Part shown: positions 57,034-64,000 of the stretch, in pieces | How the letters are laid out: every line of letters begins with the position of its first letter | Numbering within the stretch: the stretch's first letter is position 1 | Assembly (NCBI RefSeq): GCF_008195825.1 | Contig: NZ_CP043329.1 | Location: 2,604,001-2,668,000, forward strand | Source of the DNA: Pedobacter aquae | GTDB lineage: Bacteria > Bacteroidota > Bacteroidia > Sphingobacteriales > Sphingobacteriaceae | DNA length: 64,000 nt | Direction: 5' to 3' | Made by a program: the position numbers and the translations under genes | The notes under the pieces: generated by a model | What the model saw: only the letters and a program-made list of their open reading frames with translations | The model's database searches: none | What the model was told of the DNA's origin: nothing

Positions 57034-57664
57034 GCTTCATTCGTTTTGATGGGTTTCCTACAAAAATACCCGGTTCATCTATGTTTTGCAATAGCACTGC
57101 ACCTGCCCCAATAATGGTAGAGGCGGCTATGCTTATCCCATTACGGATAATGGCTCCGCTACCTATAAATACTTCATCTGCTATGTTTACATCGCCATTG
57201 ATAACAGCTTGGGTAGAAATATGACAATGATGACCGATATTAACATCATGTTCTATATTACAGCCCGTATTTAAGATACAATTTTCTCCAATTTGTACAC
57301 CTGCATTTACTTTTACATGGTGCATGAGGATGGTGCCTTGGGCGATACTGGCATACTTAGAAACAATAGCGTGAGGTGAAATAATGGTGGCTATAGGCGC
57401 ATCCAAACTTTTTAATTTCTGATAAAGGCTTTTTCTTGCAGCAAAACTTTTAATTTGCCCTAGGGTGATCAAGAAATGATACTCTTGCTTGGTTAAACTT
57501 GGCAAATCATCATCCGTACCGATGATAGGATAGCCCAAAAGGGTTTCGCCAACTTTATGTTGAAGATCTAAAATACCTTTAATTTGATATTGATCTTGTG
57601 CTTCTATAACCTCTATGCAAGATTTGCAATGACCGCCAGCGCCTATGAGTATTAAAGTCTTCAT
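57026..57664 (-). CDS. NeuD/LegH-like sugar acetyltransferase
   Basis: 212 residues. N-terminal Rossmann-like sugar-binding part (LILIGAGGHCKSCIEVI), then a left-handed beta-helix of hexapeptide repeats (VQIGENCILNTGCNIEHDVNIG) with catalytic His in the H-D-V-N-I-G-H-H area. This NeuD/PglD group acetylates the 4-amino group of UDP-sugars; in the pathway it is the LegH step. Overlaps the synthase by 8 bp. Confidence 0.85.
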   Translation of the reverse strand: MKTLILIGAGGHCKSCIEVIEAQDQYQIKGILDLQHKVGETLLGYPIIGTDDDLPSLTKQEYHFLITLGQIKSFAARKSLYQKLKSLDAPIATIISPHAIVSKYASIAQGTILMHHVKVNAGVQIGENCILNTGCNIEHDVNIGHHCHISTQAVINGDVNIADEVFIGSGAIIRNGISIAASTIIGAGAVLLQNIDEPGIFVGNPSKRMKHG

Positions 57665-57667
57665 TAT

Positions 57668-58819
57668 TTATGTTCTTACACTACTAGGGATATTTACTAA
57701 ACGGTCTGCAATATACTCACTATTGCTAAGGTGGGCTTTTTGAGCTGTATTAAACATAGGTAAACGGTGCATCAGTTCCCAAACAGGTCTCGACATTACC
57801 CCGTGATTATTTGCATATTTTAAAAAGGCTTCTCTTTCTGCTACATCTTTCCATAAAATTGCATTTAACCAATAATTTGATTGTGCCTCTGGTAGTTCTT
57901 CTACAAAAGGTATAGCTAAATCTTGGAAAAAGTTTTTGTATGATGATGCTAAGGCTCTTTTATTCTCAACAAAAGCTTTCAACTGCTCTAATTGGGCACA
58001 AGCTAATGCCGCATTTAAATTAGGCATACGGTAGTTGTAACCAATTTCATCATGTAAAAAGGCCCATGGATGTGCCTGTTTAGCTTGGGTACTCAGATGT
58101 TTAGCCCTTTTAGCCAAAGCCTCATCATTGGTAATTAATGCGCCACCACCTCCACAGGTTACTGTTTTATTGCCATTGAAACTAAAAGTACCTATTTTAC
58201 CAAAAGTTCCGGTGTGTTGATTTTTATAATAACTACCAAGAGATTCGGCAGCATCTTCTACAAGACTGATGTTCCACTGCTTACATATTTCTGCTATTTC
58301 ATCTATACGGCAAGGTAAACCAAAAGTGTGCATAGGTACGCAAGCTTTTATACGCTTTTGGCTTTGCTTGTTATAGGTAAAACCATCAGCTCTTTTTTCT
58401 CCATATTGATGAAGAAATAGGTTTAATGAACTTGGCGACATGCCTAAGGTATCTAAATCAACATCTATAAATACAGGTTTAGCTTTGATATAACTTATGG
58501 CATTGCAGGTAGCTATGAAAGTTAGACTTTGTGACAATACTTCATCTTCCTCTTGCACATCAGCTAATAATAGGGCTAAATGTAGTGCATTAGTACCATT
58601 TACGATGGCAATAGCATGTTTAGCCCCTGTAATTTCGCACATCATCTCCTCAAACTTATTAACATACGCACCCACTGAAGAAACAAAAGTTGAAGATATA
58701 GCATCTAAAACATAAGCTTTCTCATTCCCAATAAATCTTGGCTCGTGAAGCGGAATGAAATCCTGCTGAGGAAATTGTTGTTTGATGAATTTTACGACTG
58801 TTTGGAAGTTCTCTTGCAT
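57668..58819 (-). CDS. legC: PLP-dependent NDP-4-keto-sugar aminotransferase (LegC type)
   Basis: 383 residues of the DegT/DnrJ/EryC1 family. PLP lysine K218 in FSFNGNKTVTCGGGG, VNGTNALHLAL for phosphate binding and EDAAESLGS. It transfers an amino group to C4 of the keto sugar made by the neighbouring dehydratase. LegC is distinguished from PseC only by context and by the enzymes around it. Confidence 0.87.
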   Translation of the reverse strand: MQENFQTVVKFIKQQFPQQDFIPLHEPRFIGNEKAYVLDAISSTFVSSVGAYVNKFEEMMCEITGAKHAIAIVNGTNALHLALLLADVQEEDEVLSQSLTFIATCNAISYIKAKPVFIDVDLDTLGMSPSSLNLFLHQYGEKRADGFTYNKQSQKRIKACVPMHTFGLPCRIDEIAEICKQWNISLVEDAAESLGSYYKNQHTGTFGKIGTFSFNGNKTVTCGGGGALITNDEALAKRAKHLSTQAKQAHPWAFLHDEIGYNYRMPNLNAALACAQLEQLKAFVENKRALASSYKNFFQDLAIPFVEELPEAQSNYWLNAILWKDVAEREAFLKYANNHGVMSRPVWELMHRLPMFNTAQKAHLSNSEYIADRLVNIPSSVRT

Positions 58820-58824
58820 AAATA

Positions 58825-60012
58825 CTACATTTTAGCGTCTAAATATCTTCCTGTTTCTTTATGTCCGAATTCCGGAATCATCTCATGAAATAGCCTTACT
58901 ATATCTTCTTTAGACCAATAGCCTTGTCCTTTGAGCTTTAAGATTTGTTGTGAGAAATAGTTGAGCTGAACATCATCGTAAGATAAATTATTTTTAATGA
59001 CTCCGAGATTGTGGAATCTTTCCATATCTAGCATTTCTTCCTTAGTATAGAACTCTTCAAAATCCTTTTCTCCTGTAGTATCACTGCTAGAAAATAAACA
59101 AGGCCATTTTTTCTCTTGTATTAAGGTATCAATGCTATCCCTTGCTTCTTCTTCTGTTTGACAAATATGAGGCTCTAAACCTAAATTTCTTAGGTATCTA
59201 ACAGCAATATCAGAAAAAGTAATTAAGTGTAGATGTTCGCTTAGCTTAGGAAAAAATATATCTCTATTTTCACCTAATAAACAAGACATCAGGCATAATT
59301 CTCCAGACTCTTTTGGGACAACAAAATATCGTTTGATGTCATTTGGAGCCGCTATAGGTTGTTTCTTTTGAATACGCTGGTTAAACCCATGAAGCAAAGA
59401 ACCATCTGAAAAAGCCACATTAGCAAAGCGAGCAGTAGATATCTTTATTTCTGCACTTCTACGCATTAAAAACATTTCCATAATTCTTTTAGAAGCTCCC
59501 ATCATATTGGCAGGATTTGCTGCCTTATCTGTTGAAACGCAGAAGTACTTCTTAATACCTTTTTTTATACATTGTTGTAGAGTTTTTTCGGTATTAAAAA
59601 TATTTACCTGTATCATACGCATTAAAGTGTATGGGTCTTTCTCGCTCCTCACATGTTTTAATGCCGATAAATTAAGAACATAATCATAATCACCATCGGC
59701 TTCAAAAAATGCATCATATTCTATAGTTCCAATATCAAGCGCAAAAGTTTGAAAATCACCGGATATATAACCGTAGGAACTTCTGATGTCTCTTACTAAT
59801 TCAACCATGTTGTTTTCACTGATATCAACAACATGTAGCTTTAGCGGGTTTCTTTTGAATATTTCTTTCGTAACAGCTTGCCCAATAGAGCCAGCACCAC
59901 CAATCACTAAAAATTTAGATTGGTTCACTAGCTCAACTAATTCTTGATTATAGTGAGTTATATCCTGATTAAATAATTCTTCTCTTCGGCCAATTAATTC
60001 TAAAATATCCAT
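58825..60012 (-). CDS. legB: NDP-N-acetylglucosamine 4,6-dehydratase (LegB type)
   Basis: First step of the pathway. 395 residues with GGAGSIG (38-44), NLSALKHVRSEKDP, and the active-site TDK (161-163) plus MGASK, in which M171 takes the place of the usual tyrosine (MxxxK, K175) as in other inverting or WbpM-like dehydratases. The C-terminal half is longer than in PseB. It uses UDP- or GDP-GlcNAc; the PtmE-like gene nearby suggests GDP. Starts the sugar block after a terminator 3' of wza. Confidence 0.86.
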   Translation of the reverse strand: MDILELIGRREELFNQDITHYNQELVELVNQSKFLVIGGAGSIGQAVTKEIFKRNPLKLHVVDISENNMVELVRDIRSSYGYISGDFQTFALDIGTIEYDAFFEADGDYDYVLNLSALKHVRSEKDPYTLMRMIQVNIFNTEKTLQQCIKKGIKKYFCVSTDKAANPANMMGASKRIMEMFLMRRSAEIKISTARFANVAFSDGSLLHGFNQRIQKKQPIAAPNDIKRYFVVPKESGELCLMSCLLGENRDIFFPKLSEHLHLITFSDIAVRYLRNLGLEPHICQTEEEARDSIDTLIQEKKWPCLFSSSDTTGEKDFEEFYTKEEMLDMERFHNLGVIKNNLSYDDVQLNYFSQQILKLKGQGYWSKEDIVRLFHEMIPEFGHKETGRYLDAKM

Positions 60013-60158
60013 CTATATGAAGTAATCATTACATAATTTCAAAACTTTAAAGATTATAGTTTGAAACAACCATTAAAACTAATGTTTTTATATACAAATT
60101 TTGATAATGATTTAAAATAACAAAATTAGGGTTCTAATGAAAATAATATTATATGAAA

Positions 60159-60190
60159 AAGCAGTGTTCTATTAGAAGAAAACACTGCTT
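60159..60190 (-). terminator. Intrinsic terminator downstream of the wza-type gene
   Basis: Perfect 10-bp stem AAGCAGTGTT / AACACTGCTT with a 12-base loop, followed on the minus strand by TTTTTC. It separates the wza transcript from the sugar block, which therefore needs its own promoter between 60013 and 60158; I could not find a clear one. Confidence 0.75.
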
Positions 60191-60242
60191 AGTATGTTAT
60201 ATAAACAATTAACTAGATTGAAATTAGGTTAAAAAAGCGACA

Positions 60243-62747
60243 TTACTTCAATAAATTCATTACACCTAACATAATGGCACCAAAAGACGCTAAACCTGAT
60301 ATCAAGCCAACGGTTTCTGCTGGTGTTAACTTACGTTTTTCTTCTGCTTTTGGCACAAAAATCTCTGCTCCTGTTTTCACTAATGGATAATTATTAAATA
60401 ATAAAAATCTTTTGGTACTTCTTACAGAGCCATTGGCATAAATGATATAAGAACCTTTTCTTAATGCTTTTTGTGAAAAACCGCCTGCATTATTTACATA
60501 TTGCTTAAAGCCTCTTGATTTAGTGTAAACCACGGTATTTGGTGATAATACCTCGCCACTTACTTTAACAGTTTGTAGTTCTTTAGGTATAGAAATAATA
60601 TCGCCTTCTTCTAAGAACAAATCATCTCTTTTTCCTGGCTTATCTAAAATGGTTTCCAGATTAATGCCTACAAAATTATTTCTAGCTACTTTATTTTCTA
60701 TTTCTACAGCAGTGCTATCTTTAGCTTCTTTTTGTACTTTTTTAAATTGCAATAATTTTTGGTCTTCTTTTTCTTTGTCTAATTGGGTATCCATTCTCCC
60801 TTCTCTTTTCAAAGAAGCGCCTTCTGCATAGGCTAATTCAGTTAAACCACCCGCTCTGGTAATTAAATCAGAAATACGTTCGTCTTTACGGGTAATGCTA
60901 TAGATACCAGGATATAAAACTTCTCCCTCAATACGTACTTGTTTTTGTACTTCATAGCCTGGTAAAGAACGTACCGTAATGATATCAAAAGGTTTTAAAA
61001 TGAATTTGGCAGCTACTAAACTCAGATTTTTATTCACCTCTACCTGAAATACCTCTGCTGTTCTGGCTGATGCTGAAGCTGCTGCTTCGCCACTATTGAC
61101 TACCCTTCTGGAAATTTCTATTCTTTGCGGACTAGCAGATTCTTTAAAGCCTCCAGCTTGAATGATTAAATCCTCTAAGCTCATATTCTCTGCATAAGCA
61201 AAAGAACCTGGTCTTCTAATTTCTCCATCTATACTTACTGCATATTCTTCTCTTAGCTCAAAAATGGAAGATATGTTAATAACATCTTCTCTTTTAAGCG
61301 TAATATCTGCAGCTTTACCATTCATGACCTTTCCTAAATCAAATGACAATAATTGGGTCTGATTATTGGGTAATAATCTGGTGATGTATGCCCTATTCAT
61401 GAACGCATCTTCTTTTAACCCTTCTGCTTTTTCTACCAATTGTTTTAAGGTTAAACCTGATGTTAGTTCGTATTCTCCTGGTCTAAAAACTGCTCCAACA
61501 ATAGATACTCTGTTTTCAAAACGGTCTAATATCTCATTTACGAAATATTTATCTCCGCTTTCTGGTTGGTAAGCAGAAAAAGCATCGGCAACAATATCTG
61601 CTATTTTACGCTCTGTGGCTGTATTTTTTAATACTTTGATTCTGGCTTGATAAGCTCTTTCTGTAAAGCCGCCTGCAAAGTTTAATAAGTCTTTTAAATC
61701 TTCGCCATTTTTCATCTCGAAAATAGCTGGACGTTTAACTTCTCCTACAATTTCTACCCTTTTCTGATAAGTAGGTACGCGAATGATATCCTGATCTTGC
61801 AAGCGGATATTGTTTTTTAAATCTCCTCTTAACAAGAAATCGTAAACATCTAATGTGCCTACTTTTTTTCCGTTTCTAATAATTTCAATATTTCTGAAAG
61901 AGCCATTATCCGTTGGACCGCCAGATGAATATAAAGCATTAAAAACTGTTGCTAGAGATGGTAAGGTATAAGTTCCCGGTTTGGTAACTTCACCTGTTAG
62001 GATAACTTTAATGCTTCTGATATTACCAATAGCAACGCTAAGTTTGGTATTACCCGTTTGTAACCCGCTATAGATAGGCGAAAGTTTGTTTCTTATTCTT
62101 GAAGTAGCGGCTTCTACCGTTAAGCCACCAACTTGTACTATACCTGCATAGGGAATATTGATCGTACCTTCTGGACTTACCGTTAATTGATAGCTAACTT
62201 CAGAATAGCCATAAATATCAATCAATAATTGGTCGGCTGTACCAATCACATAATTTAAAGGCGTAGCTAATCTTAAATTAGGCTCAAAAGTGGTTGCTGC
62301 ATTAGAAAATAACTCTTTACCAAATATTTTAGATTTTAAAGCTTGTAAAGCAGCATCTGCCTCGGTTTCTGTTTTTTTATCGTCTGAATTAGAAATGTCT
62401 TCTACTTCGCCTTCAAAACTTCTGCTTCTGCTACCATCTTTTCCTTTTACAGTAGCATCTGTAGTGCCCGTTGCTGAGCTTTTGCTGTTTACAGCATTTA
62501 CTCTTGCTCTTAGTTTTTGGATTTCTGATGGTTGCATGCCTCGGGCAGCAGCCATTTGCTCTAATTGTGCTTCTGATAATCCGGATGACTCTAATTGCTT
62601 GATAATTTGCTTGATTTGTTCATCTGTTAGCTCATCTACACGAACATTAGAAAAATTCTGTTGTGTGATGCTTTGTGCTAAAGATGGCAGAGCGTTAAAT
62701 GATAGAATAAGGAAAATGAAGTATATATATATCTTCTTGATATTCAT
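60243..62747 (-). CDS. wza: Wza-type polysaccharide export protein with multiple SLBB domains
   Basis: 834 residues from the chosen ATG. Signal peptide (MNIKKIYIYFIF... ending SLAQ), a low-complexity region with a DGSRSRSFEGE-like stretch, a poly-export domain starting about residue 155 (TPLNYVIGTADQLLIDIYG), six or so SLBB repeats (for example KVILTGEVTKPGTYTLP, VEIVGEVKRPAIFEM, VSGEVLSPNTVVY) and a C-terminal transmembrane segment. It forms the outer-membrane channel for the polysaccharide. An upstream in-frame start (62783) would lie within the promoter, so Met at 62747 is preferred. Confidence 0.9.
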   Translation of the reverse strand: MNIKKIYIYFIFLILSFNALPSLAQSITQQNFSNVRVDELTDEQIKQIIKQLESSGLSEAQLEQMAAARGMQPSEIQKLRARVNAVNSKSSATGTTDATVKGKDGSRSRSFEGEVEDISNSDDKKTETEADAALQALKSKIFGKELFSNAATTFEPNLRLATPLNYVIGTADQLLIDIYGYSEVSYQLTVSPEGTINIPYAGIVQVGGLTVEAATSRIRNKLSPIYSGLQTGNTKLSVAIGNIRSIKVILTGEVTKPGTYTLPSLATVFNALYSSGGPTDNGSFRNIEIIRNGKKVGTLDVYDFLLRGDLKNNIRLQDQDIIRVPTYQKRVEIVGEVKRPAIFEMKNGEDLKDLLNFAGGFTERAYQARIKVLKNTATERKIADIVADAFSAYQPESGDKYFVNEILDRFENRVSIVGAVFRPGEYELTSGLTLKQLVEKAEGLKEDAFMNRAYITRLLPNNQTQLLSFDLGKVMNGKAADITLKREDVINISSIFELREEYAVSIDGEIRRPGSFAYAENMSLEDLIIQAGGFKESASPQRIEISRRVVNSGEAAASASARTAEVFQVEVNKNLSLVAAKFILKPFDIITVRSLPGYEVQKQVRIEGEVLYPGIYSITRKDERISDLITRAGGLTELAYAEGASLKREGRMDTQLDKEKEDQKLLQFKKVQKEAKDSTAVEIENKVARNNFVGINLETILDKPGKRDDLFLEEGDIISIPKELQTVKVSGEVLSPNTVVYTKSRGFKQYVNNAGGFSQKALRKGSYIIYANGSVRSTKRFLLFNNYPLVKTGAEIFVPKAEEKRKLTPAETVGLISGLASFGAIMLGVMNLLK

Positions 62748-62771
62748 GTTTAATTTTTCTTTTAAGCTTTG

Positions 62772-62779
62772 CAAAATTA
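62772..62779 (-). promoter_or_regulatory. Putative -7 box of the wza-type gene (TAATTTTG on the minus strand)
   Basis: Exact TAnnTTTG match, 24 bp before the chosen ATG, at the same distance as other boxes in the window. No clear TTG -33 element. Supports the start at 62747. Confidence 0.5.
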
Positions 62780-62842
62780 TCAATTTGTTTATATTATTTT
62801 CTATTTGTTTTTTCCTTCGCCTGCTTGCCTCCGACAGGTAGG

Positions 62843-62876
62843 CGCTCAGGGTGACAGTATTTTGTCATGCTGAGCG
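62843..62876 (+). terminator. Hairpin of facing repeat units (14-bp arms, one mismatch)
   Basis: CGCTCAGGGTGACA pairs with TGTCATGCTGAGCG around GTATTT, with one G-G mismatch and one G-T pair; GAGTCGAAG and a T run follow. Terminator-like shape on the plus strand. Confidence 0.5.
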
Positions 62877-62995
62877 GAGTCGAAGCATTTTTTTGAGTAC
62901 CCTTCGACTCCGCTCAGGGTGACATTCCCTTCGACTCCGCTCAGGGTGACATCCCCTTCGACTCCGCTCAGGGTGACATTCCCTTTGACTCCCCA

Positions 62996-63047
62996 CTTCG
63001 ACTCCGCTCAGTGTGACAGTATTTTGTCATGCTGAGCGGAGTCGAAG
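62996..63047 (+). terminator. Hairpin of facing repeat units followed by a T run
   Basis: A 23-bp stem, all Watson-Crick except two G-T pairs, with 6-base loop GTATTT and then CATTTTTT. Arms are a CAC/GTG unit and an inverted TGC/GCA unit. Matches an intrinsic terminator on the plus strand; it would act on transcripts towards the GIY-YIG gene's 3' side. Confidence 0.6.
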
Positions 63048-63162
63048 CATTTTTTGATTCCCCTTTGACTCCGCTCAGGGTGACATTCCCTTTGACTCCG
63101 CTCAGGGCGACATAACTCAAGGATACATGATTAAAGGCTTTATACCATAATCTTTTATTTAA

Positions 63163-63477
63163 TCATTTATTGAAATTATTAGCGCTACTTTGATTTTTAC
63201 AAACCGCTAGCTCCTTCAATTTCATCCAATTATTTTCTATAATCGCTTCTTTCTTTTTTCTAGTCCAGCCTTTTATTTGCTTCTCAAAAGCAATTGCCTG
63301 ATTTATTTCTGTAAAATCTTCACAGAAAACTAACTTAACTGGTCTTTTATTATATGTATAAGCATTTTTATCTTCTCCCGATTGATGCTCTTCTACTCTT
63401 CTTTCTATATTATTTGTTACACCCGTATAATATGAATGATCTCTACATTTTAGTATATAAACGTAATAGTATTTCAT
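63163..63477 (-). CDS. Single-domain GIY-YIG nuclease
   Basis: 104 residues, almost all one UvrC-like GIY-YIG domain: YVYILK (5-10), YYTGV (16-20), R27 in ERRVEEH and the late acidic residue E65 in AFEKQIKGW. The WTRKKKEAIIEN helix is typical of this URI-type group, common in Bacteroidota and of unknown function. The gene lies between two palindromic repeat clusters: 50 bp after its stop the IIa cluster ends, and the IIb cluster begins only 23 bp before its ATG. A role in repeat movement is a hypothesis. Confidence 0.9.
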   Translation of the reverse strand: MKYYYVYILKCRDHSYYTGVTNNIERRVEEHQSGEDKNAYTYNKRPVKLVFCEDFTEINQAIAFEKQIKGWTRKKKEAIIENNWMKLKELAVCKNQSSANNFNK

Positions 63478-63526
63478 ATTAGTTATTTCATTTTAAAACT
63501 TATCCTTCGACTCCGCTCAGGATGAC

Positions 63527-63622
63527 ATTCCCTTCGACTCCCTGCCTACCGGACAGGCAGGCGCTCAGGATGACATTCCCTTCGACTCCCTGCCTACCGG
63601 ACAGGCAGGCGCTCAGGATGAC
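63527..63622 (+). repeat. Two tandem 48-bp units (27-bp unit plus 21-bp insertion)
   Basis: Each unit equals the 27-bp repeat with CTGCCTACCGGACAGGCAGG and one more C placed between CTTCGACTCC and GCTCAGG. The inserted piece has complementary ends (CCTGCC/GGCAGG). Confidence 0.9.
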
Positions 63623-63653
63623 ATTCCCTTCGACTCCCCACTTCGACTCCCCA

Positions 63654-63705
63654 CTTCGACTCCGCTCAGTGTGACAGTACTTTGTCATGCTGAGCGGAGT
63701 CGAAG
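63654..63705 (+). terminator. Hairpin of facing repeat units followed by a T run
   Basis: Same 23-bp stem as at 62996, with loop GTACTT and then CATTTTTTTG. The loop differs by one base, the arms do not. Confidence 0.6.
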
Positions 63706-63743
63706 CATTTTTTTGATTCCCCTTCGACTCCGCTCAGGGTGAC

Positions 63744-63887
63744 ATTCCCTTCGACTCCCTGCCTACCGGACAGGCAGGCGCTCAGGATGACATTCCCTTC
63801 GACTCCCTGCCTACCGGACAGGCAGGCGCTCAGGATGACATTCCCTTTGACTCCCTGCCTACCGGACAGGCAGGCGCTCAGGATGAC
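63744..63887 (+). repeat. Three tandem 48-bp units
   Basis: Same 48-bp unit as at 63527, three in a row; the third has CTTTGACT in place of CTTCGACT. Sequences are otherwise identical, implying recent amplification. Confidence 0.9.
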
Positions 63888-63905
63888 ATTCCCTTCGACT
63901 CCCCA

Positions 63906-63957
63906 CTTCGACTCCGCTCAGTGTGACAGTATTTTGTCATGCTGAGCGGAGTCGAAG
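63906..63957 (+). terminator. Hairpin of facing repeat units followed by a T run
   Basis: Third full copy of the 23-bp stem with loop GTATTT and CATTTTTTTG after it. Confidence 0.6.
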
Positions 63958-64000
63958 CATTTTTTTGATTCCCCTTGACTCCGCTCAGTGTGACAGTATT

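Larger units (their letters stand above)
62811..63112. repeat. Palindromic repeat cluster IIa (27-bp units in both orientations)
   Basis: Units around TTCGACTCCGCTCA in direct and inverted orientation, spaced by 27 bp in the direct array (from 62900 on). The first member is a degenerate form with an inserted palindrome-like segment (62814-62842). Several units pair with the neighbouring inverted unit to give a long hairpin. Lies between the wza promoter and the GIY-YIG gene. Confidence 0.9.
63501..64000. repeat. Palindromic repeat cluster IIb (27- and 48-bp units), continues past the window
   Basis: Mixed array of 27-bp units in both orientations, 48-bp derivatives and facing hairpins. The order (48-bp units, CAC/GTG unit, inverted TGC/GCA unit, T run, 27-bp unit) repeats at least twice, with a distance of 252 bp between the hairpins at 63654 and 63906. 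Open frames on both strands come from periods divisible by three. Confidence 0.9.

Noticed and set aside
63500-63945. Open frames in cluster IIb with a 16-residue repeat
   Set aside because: Direct result of the 48-bp period; present on both strands and with no likeness to a protein family.

Overview
The window looks like a low-GC Bacteroidota chromosome, most likely a Sphingobacteriaceae/Pedobacter-like organism. Evidence: a type IX secretion gene (sprA), Bacteroidota-type families (DUF4292 lipoprotein, DUF2281 antitoxin, Wzi-like capsule barrel), almost no Shine-Dalgarno sites, and promoters with a TAnnTTTG -7 box. Family names are from recognition of the translated sequence; no database search was run.

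Region 1 (1-26.4 kb) is ordinary chromosome. Reading leftwards on the minus strand are an amidohydrolase, acylphosphatase, a Wzx-like flippase, dut, a frameshifted TPR gene, a DUF4292 lipoprotein, an EnvC-like amidase activator, two tandem tatA genes, gatA, an MltD-like lytic transglycosylase, a malic enzyme, ruvA and the first half of sprA. On the plus strand are rlmN, a comF-like gene and a beta-helix lipoprotein. Then come a lone response regulator, glyA, a sugar-type oxidoreductase, scpA and dxs.

Region 2 (26.4-62.8 kb) is a large surface polysaccharide locus, almost all on the minus strand. In transcription order: wza-type exporter; a seven-gene block that reads as a complete legionaminic acid pathway (dehydratase, aminotransferase, acetyltransferase, hydrolysing epimerase, synthase, a CBS-nucleotidyltransferase of PtmE type, CMP-transferase); Wzz-like chain-length protein; about ten glycosyltransferases with a Wzx flippase and a Wzy/EpsG polymerase; then an NDP-sugar epimerase, a WecA-like initiating transferase, a CapD-like dehydratase, a Wzi-like outer-membrane protein and a last glycosyltransferase. 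This is a Wzx/Wzy-dependent capsule or O-antigen assembly line with a nonulosonic acid in the product.

Region 3 (33.3-41.4 kb) is an accessory island inside that locus, between the glycosyltransferase run and the WecA-like gene. It holds an AAA ATPase, seven copies (some partial) of a composite repeat of about 282 bp plus a variable number of 27-bp units, a vapBC-type module sitting inside one repeat copy, a full epimerase, two damaged AlbA/Schlafen-like genes, a higBA-type module and two epimerase fragments.

Region 4 (62.8-64.0 kb) has the same 27-bp palindromic unit in both orientations, with a 48-bp derivative, on both sides of a small GIY-YIG nuclease gene. The palindrome arms change in a compensatory way between copies (CCC/GGG, TGC/GCA, CAC/GTG, TCC/GGA). 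A nuclease gene flanked by structured repeats, with a nuclease-free amplified cluster elsewhere, is the best candidate here for an undescribed system; it recalls the REP/RAYT arrangement but with a different enzyme.
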